Positions 24,741 to 36,258 of a stretch of DNA of 64,000 nucleotides are shown in pieces. This stretch comes from Epiperipatus broadwayi (taxonomy: Eukaryota > Onychophora > Udeonychophora > Euonychophora > Peripatidae). The translations under genes and the position numbers were made by a program. Location: NCBI GenBank assembly GCA_028023455.1, contig JAQFVV010006306.1, forward strand, positions 1,639,001 to 1,703,000, read 5' to 3'. How positions within the stretch are numbered: position 1 is the stretch's first letter; the number at the start of each line of letters is the position of its first letter. The notes under the pieces were generated by a model. It was not told the origin of the DNA. It worked only from the letters and a program-made list of their open reading frames with translations, and searched no databases.

Positions 24741-25211
24741 ATTTTTATATTGGACTATTTCCTTCATCTAATATAAGTATTGAATGTCTTGAGAAAAATT
24801 TAACTTTATTTAAATATTCCAAATACATTCAACTGTTAGTAATAGCACATCAAACAGGTTAGTATATGCACAACGTTTTGAGAGGTATTATTCTCTCCTC
24901 TTCTTCAGGTGTTGCTGGCCTGACCAGAGACAGTCTAGCTTAGGATTTGAACCCGTATCCTTAGATTCTTGAATATATAAATGCTCAAGAATCTAAGGAT
25001 CCAGGTTCAAATCCCATGCTAGTACTGTCACTGGTCAGGCCAGCAACACCTGAAGAGGGAAAAATAATACCTCTCTAAACATTGTGCTTATACTAACCTG
25101 TGTGCTATTACTAACAGTTGAATGTATTTGGAATATTTAAATAAAGCTAAATTTTTCTAAAGACATTCAATACTTATATTAGATGATGGAAATAGTCCAA
25201 TATAAAAATAC
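24741..25211. repeat. Near-perfect palindrome of about 470 bp made of two head-to-head tRNA-like SINEs
   Basis: Arms of about 230 bp with a loop of about 12 bases (near 24975-24987). Each arm carries GGTTCAAATCCC or its near match GGATTTGAACC in the minus sense, a good B box, next to CTCAAGAATCTAAGGAT, which looks like an anticodon-arm and variable region. Further out are TGGTCAGGCCAGCAACACCT and GAATGTATTTGGAATATTTA. Arm identity is high (about 90% by eye). Confidence 0.75.
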
Positions 25212-26001
25212 AACTAGAGCACCATCATCACAAACCTTCAGGAGATCAGCAAATGTCTATATCTCTTTCACAGTTTTGATTCCACAATCATTATCAAATC
25301 ATATCAACAATTGAATTCTGTCTTCAAATCTCCAAATTTATTATGCTGCTTCACATTCAAAAAATACCATATACTTCTTTTTAATCAAATGACTAACAAG
25401 ACCATTATCATTAAATTGTCGTGATTGTTTTAATGAATTCAAAAATAGATTCATTTGTATTCGAAACATACTCCTTAAGATAATCCAATGCCTTAGCAAC
25501 ATAATAATCCTGAAAATCCAAAGTAAAAATTTGTGTTTAATAATCATTGAAGTATAGCATGAATAATACATATTTCTAAAGAAGGAATGTTAATTTCTTC
25601 TGGAATATAATTGGAGTAAGTCCTATTTTTTAATGCAACTGTGCTGTCCAATGATCTATGCTGGTGTAGTCTGACTTCTACCTACAATATAACCTGCTTA
25701 ATGCTTTAGTTTTGGACATGAATGCATCCATGTTCATTCATAACAATTTTTCTGTCTAAACAAGGTATTTGTGAATGTCCAATAACTTTTGCTCAAAGTT
25801 TTCTATTTGGACAATGTGTGCAGCCTCAGTTGACCCTAGTGTGTGATAGCTAGTTAGGAAACTCAGAAATATCTTCATCTCTGCTATTTTCCCTAGTAAA
25901 GATAAGAAGAGGAACTGGAGACTCCAGAATTCCCAACTGAATGAATGTGATTATCTCATTGGTTAAAAATAAGTCATACACCAAGTGACTTAATTTAATA
26001 A

Positions 26002-26525
26002 GCTTGTAATAAAAAAAAATGAAAGAGCGTGCAATAGCTCTAACAAGCTTTTATCGATAAATGCTTTGGCATTCCTCAGTGAGGCGCTAGGATATTTCAG
26101 ACACTAGATCTAAAAATAACAACTCAAAGTCACGTGGTGTACGATTTATTTTTAGCTACTATTTTAGTTTTTGCTTTTAAGTATTAAGCAATGTTGTATT
26201 GCTAAGACTATTAATATATGGTTTGGCTAAAGAATTCTCAGCCCCATATAGCTATTTAAGTTGGATGGCTGGGTTTGAAGACATGTAGGTGTCTGAAAAT
26301 TTGTTTGTCTAACTTAAATGTTAAATATCAGATAAGTGCTGACTTTGAGTTGGTATTTTTAAATCTAGTGTCTGAAATATCCTAACGTCTCACTGAGGAA
26401 TGCCAAAGCATGAAACAGGTCTGAGGATAGGGATTATTTTTAGAGATTTTTTAAATGCTTTCTCTTGTCACATTTAAGGATAAAAGCTTGTTAGAGCTAT
26501 TGCATGCTCTTTATGTTTTTTTTTT
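26002..26525. repeat. Foldback repeat family C, copy 2
   Basis: The left arm (26002-26115) has GCAATAGCTCTAACAAGCTT and TTTGGCATTCCTCAGTGAG. The right arm (26375-26525) is the inverted copy. The inner region matches 5330-5720. Confidence 0.75.
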
Positions 26526-27204
26526 TAATTATCACATTGTTGATTGATAGTTTTTTCTGGATCTCAAACTGCTTTATTCACGATGTTTTATCATCTCCAT
26601 CTTTGATCCTTTAATATTTACATCACTATACCTCTTCTAATCATCTTCATTGTATCAAAAGATTTGCTATAACCACATACTAAGTTATCTTCTCATTATG
26701 ACAATCACAATATTTCTTATGTTTTTAAACAGTTACATTAATACTTTCAGCAAAAAGAGTAAGGCCAGGAACTCCATATACAATTGCTATATATTATATC
26801 AAAACCATGTAAATATTAATACAGAACTCGGCCATCATTCTTAAGGTTTTCAGAGCATTTCTTTTCAATTAAGCTTGAAAATCCATATTCTCATGCAACC
26901 TAAACCTGTTGTGATCCAGCTATCATATATCAAGTACTATTTCCAACAAAATTAGTTCATCAGGCAAGATGACATCTATCTTCTAACAACAAATACAATT
27001 TTTAACCATATCTTTCACCATTATCTAATTGTTTGTAATTTTATCATTGAGTTAAGGTGATTAAGGTTAACAAAAATCTTAAAAACTGCAGAATCTTGCA
27101 TTTTCCTTAAGGGACCTACAAATATGTCATTGTTTAATGTCTAAAGCATTAACAAGTGCCTAAGAGGCAGTTATCTTGAATGAAAATTATGGACAATACA
27201 TTAT

Positions 27205-27466
27205 TAATACAGATGGAAACATAATGGATGAAATTAATCATAGAATTAAACTTGGGGTGCTTTTGTTAGAAATAACTTGATACTAAAAGGAAATATGCCT
27301 ATGTGTTTGAAAAGGAAGTTTTTTAATAAATGTGTTTTACTAGTTCTTAATTATGGATCTGAGACTTTGACACTTAATAGAAGAGCAATACAGAAACTTC
27401 AAACCACTCAAAGAAGTATGGAGAGATGCATGTTGGGAGTAACAAGAAGAGATCGAAAATGCAATA
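27205..27466 (+). pseudogene. LINE reverse transcriptase fragment, C-terminal part, cut by a DNA transposon
   Basis: Reads NGNIMDEINHRIKLG-like, then KGNMPMCLKRKFFNKCVLLV, LNYGSETLTLNRRAIQKLQ and TQRSMERCMLGVTRRDRK. This is the conserved region after the catalytic domain in RTE/CR1-type LINEs (LTYGAETWTL...MLGxxxRDR). The reading frame is broken just before 27277. The open frame runs into the terminal repeat of the Tigger-like element at 27467, at a TA, so the codons after the RDRK motif are transposon sequence. Confidence 0.8.
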
Positions 27467-28182
27467 CACCTGGGTCTCTTTTTACGCGGATTTATTTAAC
27501 GCGATTTTGAAGTTACGCGATTCATGTTTCTTCGGAAGTCGAACTTCGATAATGCGCTATTACTTTAAATAATAAATTTTGCGCACTTACATCATATTGA
27601 AAGTAATAGCACATTATTGGAATGCGACTTTCATCTTAGTAATTTCAATATTTTCAGTGCTTTATGCTAATAAGATTTTATGCAATATTGAAATTAAAAT
27701 CACGATTACCACATTTTATGTATACACACATTAAATTTTACAAGATTATAATGTAAATTTGTTCAAACATTGCATGTGTTAATTTTGCACTTTAAATCAC
27801 ATTCCGTTTTTGCTTTTTAAAAAAGAACGTAATCAATTATTAATCATTTAGTGTCCGCAAGTTTATTTTTAATTATTTTCTTATTAATGACACTAATCAC
27901 GAACATGCTCTTAAATTTCAATGAGAGCTAAATGGTTGTATGTCTGGATATCGCAAGCTTCATAAACAATTAATAAAATCATCATCTCAAAGATTAATTA
28001 CTAATTACGCTGTCACCAGAAAACCATTAACACAACATGAGAGTGAAGTTGGTGCTAGTTTATTTCCTCTTGTGAAGAATCTGATTTTTTACCAGTTTGC
28101 AAACGAACCAGTTTATCGGCAAGTAGCGATAATAATTAAAATGTGTATAAAAAATTTTTTTTATTTATTTAAATATTTTGAT
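27467..28182 (+). mobile_element. pogo/Tigger-like DNA transposon, left part, second copy
   Basis: Starts CACCTGGGTCT after a TA, with TTTACGCGGATTTATTTAAC and GCGATTCATGTTTCTTC, matching the left end at 11229. The segment 28010-28150 matches 13850-14060 of the first copy (AAACCATTAACAC, GAATCTGATTT, GCAGTAATGATTAAA-like). It is cut at about 28183 by an LTR; I see no right terminus further on. An open frame from 27940 runs into the LTR and is not a recognised transposase. Confidence 0.65.
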
Positions 28183-30177
28183 ATCCGGTCATTAGCCCAT
28201 GTCACTAGCTCAGGGAGTAGCAGAGATTTAATAATATAATATCTTATCTAATTATATTTCAATATTAAAAAATAAATAAAATAAGCCACTGCCAGTAATT
28301 AACATACAAAAATTTATTTACGCACATATATATATAAGATTTAACATGGTTATTTTACTATATTTACTTTAACATTTAACTTTATTTTTAACTTTTATTT
28401 TAGATTTTTAATTTACATTTTAAATTTTATACTATTATTAGTTCGCACAAATGGATTTAAAAAAGTTTGTTCTAAAACATGTTGAGTATAGATCGGTTAC
28501 ATAGATTTCATGGTTAAAGACATTTCAAAATAAACATAAATGATCAAAATATAAAGTCATTGATACTGTCAATTGCAGAGGGAAATTTATAAGTAACCCA
28601 TTAGCATTCACATATAAGATGCTTGCATTGACATCAATAACTTAAAAGACATCCAAATAAATACATTTTAGATACTCACTGTAAGGTATCATTATTTATC
28701 GAATATCTATATATTTTGATCAAATATGAATACCCAAAACATAATTAACCGATAACCAATCCATGCAAGCGTCTATAAACAACTTAAATTTAATGCATTT
28801 TTATTTAGTGTCGAGTATGAATAGACTACATAGATTTGCATTTGAAAAGAAAATATTCTATCCTTATTTAACCTTAGGCCAAAAGTTCGCAGTCGAACTA
28901 ATGCCAATTCATCTGATATATCGATGTATTCTATGTAATACGAAATACGGCAGCACAAAAAATTAAGAGAAGAAATTGCCTCTCATCAGATAGGAATACT
29001 ACATCTATCTGACAAGAAGAGCAATAAAAAAAAAAAACTCCATAGAAAGCAACTGTAGTCTCCAACTTATAATTCCTTCCATAGGCAAACGGGTGAGTGC
29101 GGCGTATACAAACGATTCTGCCCGTAGCGCATCTTGCATTACATCTACTAACTACACCAATATATCCAATCCATTGACCCAATTTAACTACGAAACAAAT
29201 AACCTAAGATTACCCTCCCCTAATATAACTTTACAAATCTATACAGCCATTCATGCCTGACTTAAGTTTATCATTGATATATTTTAATTTATCGGAAAAC
29301 AGAAATCATAATAAACTTAAAGAACAAAAAAAAACTAAATGGGAATGATTTTACAAAAGAAATACATTAAATAAAATTATAACTAATTAATAAATAACGT
29401 TGGTCAGATAGGATTCTATTTCTTATAAATTAAAGACTGAGAAAGTTTATATTTTAAAGTTTTTAGTGTTTCAAAATGTTTTTAAAGTTCTTACGATTTT
29501 TTTTCCAACGTTCCTCTTTATTCATTGCATGCCGTTTGGAATCCACATTAAATCCCCCGACGATCCTGTTGTCCTCAATATAAGAAAAGCGATGTTTCAT
29601 TTTTCCATTTTTAAAACAACTGAAGGAATTGAAAGTGCATCTTTCAATCCCTTCACCTCCAACTCTCCGACTTAACACATCTCAGTCCTCTCTTAATAAT
29701 CCATAATAATTTCCAACTTTTCCTTTTATATTAATCTTAAGGATTGACTCAACATTACATCATCGATGATGGTGGTCTTTTTGCTGAGGTCCGATTCCAT
29801 AGGGATTTCTTTTTATTTGCTAAAAGTTTCTATTGTTTTCCTATCTGACCGTTGTTTATACATTTAAATGCCCAAGGGCTTGTTCACTTGGACTAATTAA
29901 AATAATCATTTCCATAACATTAATTAACCTGTTTTCCAAATCCAAAGATATATTTAAAGATAAATTTAAAGATATAATTTTATCTCCAAATCTTTTTAAA
30001 ATTTAGTTTTAAAATACTTTTTCTTTAATAAAGTTTTATTTTAATAATTTTTCTCATCTGTGCGATTTATATTATTTTCAATTTTTCTGTCTTAAAAAAA
30101 AAATTTTAAATGCAAACTTTTTATTTTAATGTTTAATAATAAAAAAAAATAATGTAACGTCGTCTGCACTCGTTACA
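28183..30177 (-). mobile_element. LTR (family L1), copy 1, truncated solo LTR
   Basis: Aligns along its whole length with 36398-38521: ATCCGGTC(A/G)TTAGCCCATG, CATGCAAGCGTCTATAAAC, CTGCCCGTAGCG and GGTCCGATTCCATAGGGATT. It ends TGTAACG...CGTTACA at 30177. The LTR end next to the primer-binding site is missing. Orientation is taken from copy 2. The open frames inside it are chance. Confidence 0.75.
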
Positions 30178-30358
30178 CTTGATTACTGATATTTCTCAAA
30201 TACAACCATATCTGATGAATTCTCTGACAGTTCAGTTATAGGTAGTTCTATTCCACCAGATGATGTAAAAAAATCCAAACTTACAGACTTGTTTTTGTCA
30301 TTATGAAAAAAATTAAATAAAATGGTGGAAAGGGAGAGGCAGAGCAATAGATTGAGAT

Positions 30359-30388
30359 CTGAAGAAGACTGCTAGGGACAGTCGAAAC
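30359..30388 (+). ncRNA. Hammerhead-like ribozyme core motif, copy 5
   Basis: CTGAAGA, stem GACTG/CAGTC with a seven-base loop, then GAAAC, followed by an AATAAAA stretch. No clear inverted arms are seen around this copy. Confidence 0.5.
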
Positions 30389-31649
30389 TGTTATTATATT
30401 AATAAAAATTATTTGCCTAAAGTTGTAAGAAGATTGTGACTATTTAATAAAATATATTGTTATATGATGAAAACCAGTGGATAAAAAAAAAAGGAATGTC
30501 TAATGTAAATAGATAAATATATATGACATATTATTAACTGGGATAGAAAAGATAAAAATATATGCAAATTCAAACACATTGTTTCAATAATTTCTGCATT
30601 TTTGAAAATTTCTAAAAAAAATTCAAGGAGATAAGTATCAAAACAAAAAAAATTGAAGATGAATGTTGATTTTCCACATATAATTATACCGTTTTATCAT
30701 TAGGAATTTTTCAAGTTATGACCCTTCCATAACTGACACACCCTTATAATATGATCAAATGATCGCAACGAATCATTATTTGTAGTAATTTCTTATTTCT
30801 AATCACTACCTCAAAGACATTTATTCTAACACATACAAATCACATGACTCAAGACTGTAATTTTTAGACTATGTTCACATAAATAATAGCAATGATTGCG
30901 GTTATGTCCAACTTCAAAATGATATACCATTATGGTTTTACTTAATAGAACATGGAATGATTTATTAAAATAATTGTGACACAACTAATTATAGAATTAA
31001 AACATTTATTCTTTGTAAGAAAAATAGTTAATTACAATTGTATATACAAAATGATTTTATAGATATATATACATATACAAAAAAAAAAAATTACAAGTTT
31101 CGAAAAACATATCTCATAAGAGTACCCATATAATAATATAGACAAATTGATCTTCAGTGGTCCATATCTCCACCTTGAAATTTTTAATATCAGGGGTTGG
31201 GAGTCATGGACTCATAATATTTCTTCTTAATCCAAGTTCATCAAAAGCTCTTTATTGTTAAGTGTTTGGTATCTTCTTAAAAAACTACGTGCAATCGGCA
31301 TAATACTTATATCCACTTTTGCTCCCTATCATCTTATTTGGTAGTGAGATTATATTATTATTACAGTAAAAAATATTTCTCTCTTTTAATTAATAAATTT
31401 ATGTTTAATCCATTTCTATAACTTAATTATCTTTAATCTCACAGTTTATCTTAGATTATGTTATTGTTCTAAACGTAATTACAGTTGCCGATACTTTAGT
31501 AACTAGTATACATACATATATCAAAAATGTCTAATTAAATACTTAATTTATATATTCATAATAACATATTTAGTTAATTAAACCATTACATATATATATA
31601 TATATTTCAACAATAAATATATGCAGCATGTATATAGCAAAGCTTTAAC

Positions 31650-32060
31650 AAGTAGTTTAGCTTAATTTACTTAGCTTGCTTTAGCCTGTTATAGACATAA
31701 CAATAGTTATAATAGGGAATGGATTTGTATATATATTTTTCATGCTAATTTAGATATGGTTTACATATAGCGTTATGTAGAGTGGATATGCCATTTCTTA
31801 GACAAGGGAACACAGGATTCTTTCTTGTTACTGGTGTACTTGTCTTTAGAAATGTGCCAAACTTCCTTAATCTTTTATAGAGCGTCATTGCATTCCATGC
31901 AGACGATATTGACAGAGGATGGGACGAAGGCGTGTCCAGTTGAGGAGAGGTATTCAAAAAAGATTAAATGGGTTTTATTTCCTATCTATTGCTACATCTA
32001 TGACTCATAACAGTCAAAAGCTAGTTAAGCAAACTAAGCCAAACTATTCATTAAATCTCT
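31650..32060. repeat. Diverged foldback, about 400 bp
   Basis: TTAGCTTGCTTTAGCCTGTT on the left is roughly complementary to the region with ACTGTTATGAGTC at 31995-32040. Several bases differ, so this is a weak call. Region 30390-31650 shows only AT-rich DNA and TA repeats. Confidence 0.4.
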
Positions 32061-32233
32061 GCTATATATGCGTTCCATATATTTATTGTTATTACATTAT
32101 GCTTCAGACAAAAGTAATAGCTCTACATTACATATATACATTTCTAGCACCAGCTACTGTAACAGACATGTGTGTTTATAATTACCAAATATATTTTCAA
32201 ATATACGTACTGTATTAAAGGTAATGTTAAAAC

Positions 32234-32555
32234 ATGCTTCAAAATTTGGTTCATCAAATCGCATACAATGGAGTAATATTTAGACACTCTTATCAATGCA
32301 GAGAGAAGCCACTAAGTGCTTCATCACTATAGGAATTTTATTCCAGACCTTAAATGGAATTCTAATTTGAATATTATACCTCGCTATGCCATTATGTGGG
32401 ATGAGGGACTCGTGAATATATTTCTATGGATATCTAATGGGTTCCCAATTCTATACTAATGAGATAGATGGATTTTTTTCACACTGGTATGACTGCCTAG
32501 CTACTAATTCATTTATAGAAAGTTTGCGATTTGATGAACCAACTTTGATATGCAT
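32234..32555. repeat. Foldback repeat of about 320 bp
   Basis: TTGGTTCATCAAATCGCA near the left end and TGCGATTTGATGAACCAA near the right are perfect inverted copies over 18 bp, with partial matching beyond. No ORF. Confidence 0.65.
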
Positions 32556-32697
32556 ACATATATATATATACACACTTATAGTATCATCATTCTTATAAAC
32601 TTATTTTAATAATTATATAAGATAAATATTAAGCAATAAAATATCAATGTTTTTGATTATAGTCTCTAAATATTTCGCAATACTATATCCTTTATAT

Positions 32698-34952
32698 CAG
32701 TGGTCTTCAACCTTTTCACAACTGCGGACCGGCAAAAATAAGGATAAGATTTCGCGGACCAGCAGAACTGCTTAGCCTTAGATGAACATAAGTGCTTACC
32801 TTCACATGCTGAACACTCTTTCTCGAGTTGCGCAGTTATACTGCTACAGAAAACAGTACAATAACAATCATTCTCATTAATGTGCTTGCATTTCTACATT
32901 TATTATTTCATTGTTAAAACAAACACGAATAAAATGTTATTCACCTGAATGCTGGGAAATATCACAGCTAGTATAATTACATGACAATGATAAATGTAAT
33001 ATCTGTATTTAATGTTAAATATACAAGATGAAATTATATATATATGGAGGTTGTCTTTTGATAATAGTAAGGGCAAAATAAAAATCACGTAATTAAAATC
33101 ACCGTACAGCCAAAAAAAAGGCGCCGTATTTTAAATCTGAAAAAATAAAACGAAATTTGTAAAAGTCTAAAGTTTTGATGTTATTGTAATTTTTTTGTGC
33201 TGGTGTGTTGAATGGATCAAAAAATGTAATTAATAGAAAAAGTTTTTTTTTTAAATGGCAAAATAGACATTGTGTAATAGAAATAAAGCTAAAAAAAAAA
33301 AATCATCGTATAGTCGCCGTCTTTTAAAAAAAAGACAATGAAAATTGAAAAAGTCAAAAGTTTTGATTTTATTTGAATTTTTTGAGGGGGGAGGGGCTGA
33401 GAAATACTTTGTCATCACTGAGACAAAAGATAGAGACCAAAGTTATTTTTTGTTTGTTGGTTTTAAAAATAAGTGTTTTAGTATTTTAGCGGTATACAAA
33501 TAAAGCCCCAAAAAATATCACCTTATAGGCCAAAAAAAAAGTGGGCGTATTTTTAAACAAAAAAAAAAGAAAATGAAACTTGAAAAAGTCAAAAGTTTTG
33601 ATCTTATTTTAATGTGGGGGGGGGGGGGTGGATTGAGAAATACTTTGTAAAAGTTAGAGATAGAAATTTTTTGGTTATTTTTCTTTTTAAAAAAGGTGAT
33701 AAAAATTGATTTCAAAAATAAAAGCAAGCCAAAAAATATCTTATTTTAATTTTTTTGGGGAGAGTGGGTTGAGAAATATTTTGTCTTCACCGAGACAAAA
33801 GTTATTTGTGGTTTGTTTTTATTTTTAAAAAAAGATAATAAAAATTGGTTTTAAAAATAAAAGTTTTAGTATATCAGCGGTATACAAATAAAGGCAAAAA
33901 ATATATCACCTTATAGGCCAAAAAAAAACGTGGTCGTATTTTTAAACAAAAAAAAAAACTGAAACTTGAAAAAGTCAAAAGTTTTGATCTTATTTTAATT
34001 TGGAGGGAAGGGGGGTGAATTGAGAAATACTTTGTAAAAGTTAGAGATAGAAATTTTTTGATTGTTTTTCTTCTTAAAAAAGGTGATAAAAATTGATTTT
34101 TAAAAATAAAAGTTAAAGCCAAAAAAGATCTTATTTTAATTTTTTTTTTTTGGGGGGGGGGGAATGGGTTGAGAAATACTTTGTCTTCACTGAGCCAAAA
34201 GTTATTTTTGGTTTGTTTTTATTTTTAAAAAAAGGTAATAAAAATTGGTTTTAAAAATAAAAGTTTTAGTATATCAGCGGTATAAAAATAAAGGCAAAAA
34301 AGATATCACCTTATAGGCTAAAAAAAAAGTGGCGGTATTTTTAAACAAAAAAACAAACAAACTGAAACTTGAAAAAGTCAAAAGCTTTGATCTTACTTTA
34401 TTTTGGGGTGGTGGGGGTATATTGAGAAATATTTTGTAAAAGTTAGAGACAGAACTTATTTTTTGGTTTTTATTTTTAAAAAAAGGTAATAAAAATTGAT
34501 TTCAAAAATAAAAGTTAAAGCCAAAAAAAAAAAAAACACTAAAAATGAAATAATAAAAGAGAGAGTAGAAAAAATTTAAGAGATCAAAAAAAGTCACGTT
34601 ACATTTTATTGTTTTAACAACGCTGACAAGCGGCCATGATTGGCTATCAAAAGACAACCGGAGTTTGTATAATAAAAAACTTTTTTCTAACCCCCCCCCC
34701 CATAAACATCTGTGATAAATAGAAAAACAAATTAATTTATGTATGATTGATTAGATTTTGTTTTTGTTCTGTTTCTTTTTTTTTAATCGGGTAAAAATGC
34801 GATGAAAAAATAAATAAAAATTGTTTATATTAATTAAAAGTTTAAAATCTTATTATTTTGTTATTACAAACTTTCTTGCCAGTCTAGCGCGGACCGACAA
34901 AAAACTTCTGCGGCCCGGCGCTGGTCCATGGATCGATGGTTGAAGACCACTG
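32698..34952. mobile_element. hAT-type DNA transposon, non-autonomous, 2255 bp, with target duplication
   Basis: Left end CAGTGGTCTTCAACC, right end GGTTGAAGACCACTG: perfect 15-bp terminal inverted repeats with the CAGTGG start of hAT elements. Subterminal GCGGACCGGCA and CTGCGGCCCGGCGC also mirror each other. The flanks are CTTTATAT (32690-32697) and CTTTATAG (34953-34960), a 7-of-8 match to the 8-bp hAT target duplication. No transposase is present. The middle is filled by repeated A/T-rich units. Confidence 0.88.
33100..34560. repeat. Tandem repeat array inside the hAT element, unit about 380-400 bp
   Basis: Units share GCCAAAAAAAA(A/G)(G/C)TGG, GTATTTTTAAAC, CTTGAAAAAGTCAAAAG, TTTTGAT, a G-run, TTGAGAAATACTTTG and AGCGGTATA. 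The first units (about 33100-33480) are most diverged; those at 33520, 33905 and 34315 are closest. Long runs of A and G sit at fixed unit positions. Confidence 0.8.
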
Positions 34953-36158
34953 CTTTATAGTACCGTATAGTATTTTTATATGATATATTATTTATATGTA
35001 TCATATTATAAAAGTGAGATGATATAAAGATTATTGAAATATTAAAAAAAAGATAATAATACATATGATTTGTATTATACAATATATAAAAATTTTACAA
35101 AATGATATTAAAATCTAAGAATAAATTTTTTACATAATTTATTTTATTATTAGATTTTGTGGAGCTCTCAGGCAGGAGTGCAAAAACTGTAAGCATGATT
35201 GACTTCGTGGTTTTTATTCAGTAACTTATTCAACAAAAAACGATTCAACATGATTTGAATAACATGTTAGAACACAATGCTCATACTATCAGTAGAAAAA
35301 CCACCGTTAAACAAATGACATATAATAAAATAAAAATTATTATGTGTAGCTTTAATGATATTTTATTCTGAAACATTTAATTTTACTGTTATAGAATGCT
35401 CTGAGAGAAACACTTTTTTTTTTAAAGTATTGTTTTCTATTCACTATATACAATGTTAAAAAATTATAATTTCCAAATTCTTAGTCAAAATGACTTTTTT
35501 TTTTTAAAAAAAGACAAACAAATGCAATGATACACTGCAATTTGTAGTTTCCACATTACGTTTCTAAAACGTAAGACATATTTTCATTCTGAATATCTAT
35601 AAAAGAAATGAACTTATTGGAAAGTTTGATTAATTATAAATAAAATAAAAAAATATAAAAAAGTTTGAATAATTAGAAATAAAATAAAAAGCACAAAAAA
35701 CTTCCACTTACTTATCAATATTAAAATCAATAAAAATAATTTCAAAGTTCATACCCCTAAAGTTCTGTTTTGTGAGAACATTTTAGCGATGTATAAAGTC
35801 CTTATTAATGAAAAAGTTGTCCCCAAACATTCACAGAACTTCCACTAACGGATGAAAATATTCCCAATCATAATAATGACTTCAGTAATGATGACGTAAT
35901 TTCATTAGTTAGCCATAATTTATCAATAGCAAAATTCTTCTTCTGCCACTAAAATAAATAAATAAAATAGTAAAGTGTAAAACTATTAATATTAGCATAT
36001 TTTAATAACAAATAAATGGAGAAAAAATAACTAAGATCTAATCTACAAAAACTTAGACCATTGTTTAATTGCGTTCATTTGTTTGTTTATTGTATAAAAC
36101 AGATGAACATTAAATTAAAACGTTGAATGAAAAATATTTTAAATAACAACAACATACA

Positions 36159-36187
36159 CAAGGTATGACAATTTAATTCCTGGAATG
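36159..36187 (+). mobile_element. mariner terminal inverted repeat (one end of a split element)
   Basis: CAAGGTATGACAATTTAATT then CCTGGAATG. It is the inverted partner of 42231-42259. From 34953 to 36158 I see no gene. Confidence 0.7.
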
Positions 36188-36207
36188 CGCCTCCATAAAA
36201 TATACGT

Positions 36208-36257
36208 TGAGACTCTTAATCTCAGGGTCGTGGGTTCGAGCCCCACGTTGGGCGCCA
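36208..36257 (-). promoter_or_regulatory. tRNA-Lys(CUU)-derived primer-binding site, extended to 50 bases
   Basis: On the plus strand this is the 3' part of tRNA-Lys(CUU) from the anticodon stem onward: TGAGACTCTTAATCTCA (anticodon CTT), the T-arm GTGGGTTCGAGCCCCAC, and GTTGGGCG followed by CCA. The CCA is normally added after transcription, so the copy came from a mature tRNA. On the minus strand it starts TGGCGCCCAACGTGGGG, a standard Lys primer site, one base downstream of the LTR. The copied tRNA length is much longer than the usual 18 bases. Confidence 0.75.
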
Positions 36258-36258
36258 T

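Noticed and set aside
33518-34122. Lys/Phe-rich minus-strand open frames in the hAT element
   Set aside because: They are translations of poly-A and poly-G tracts in the tandem array; composition alone explains them.
33100-34560. The repeated units as a CRISPR array
   Set aside because: Units are hundreds of bases long, A/T-rich, without short regular spacers, in a eukaryotic DNA transposon.
36208-36257. A tRNA-Lys gene on the plus strand
   Set aside because: Only the 3' part is present, the acceptor and D-arm 5' halves are absent, and CCA is encoded, which nuclear animal tRNA genes lack. It is better read as a primer-binding site.
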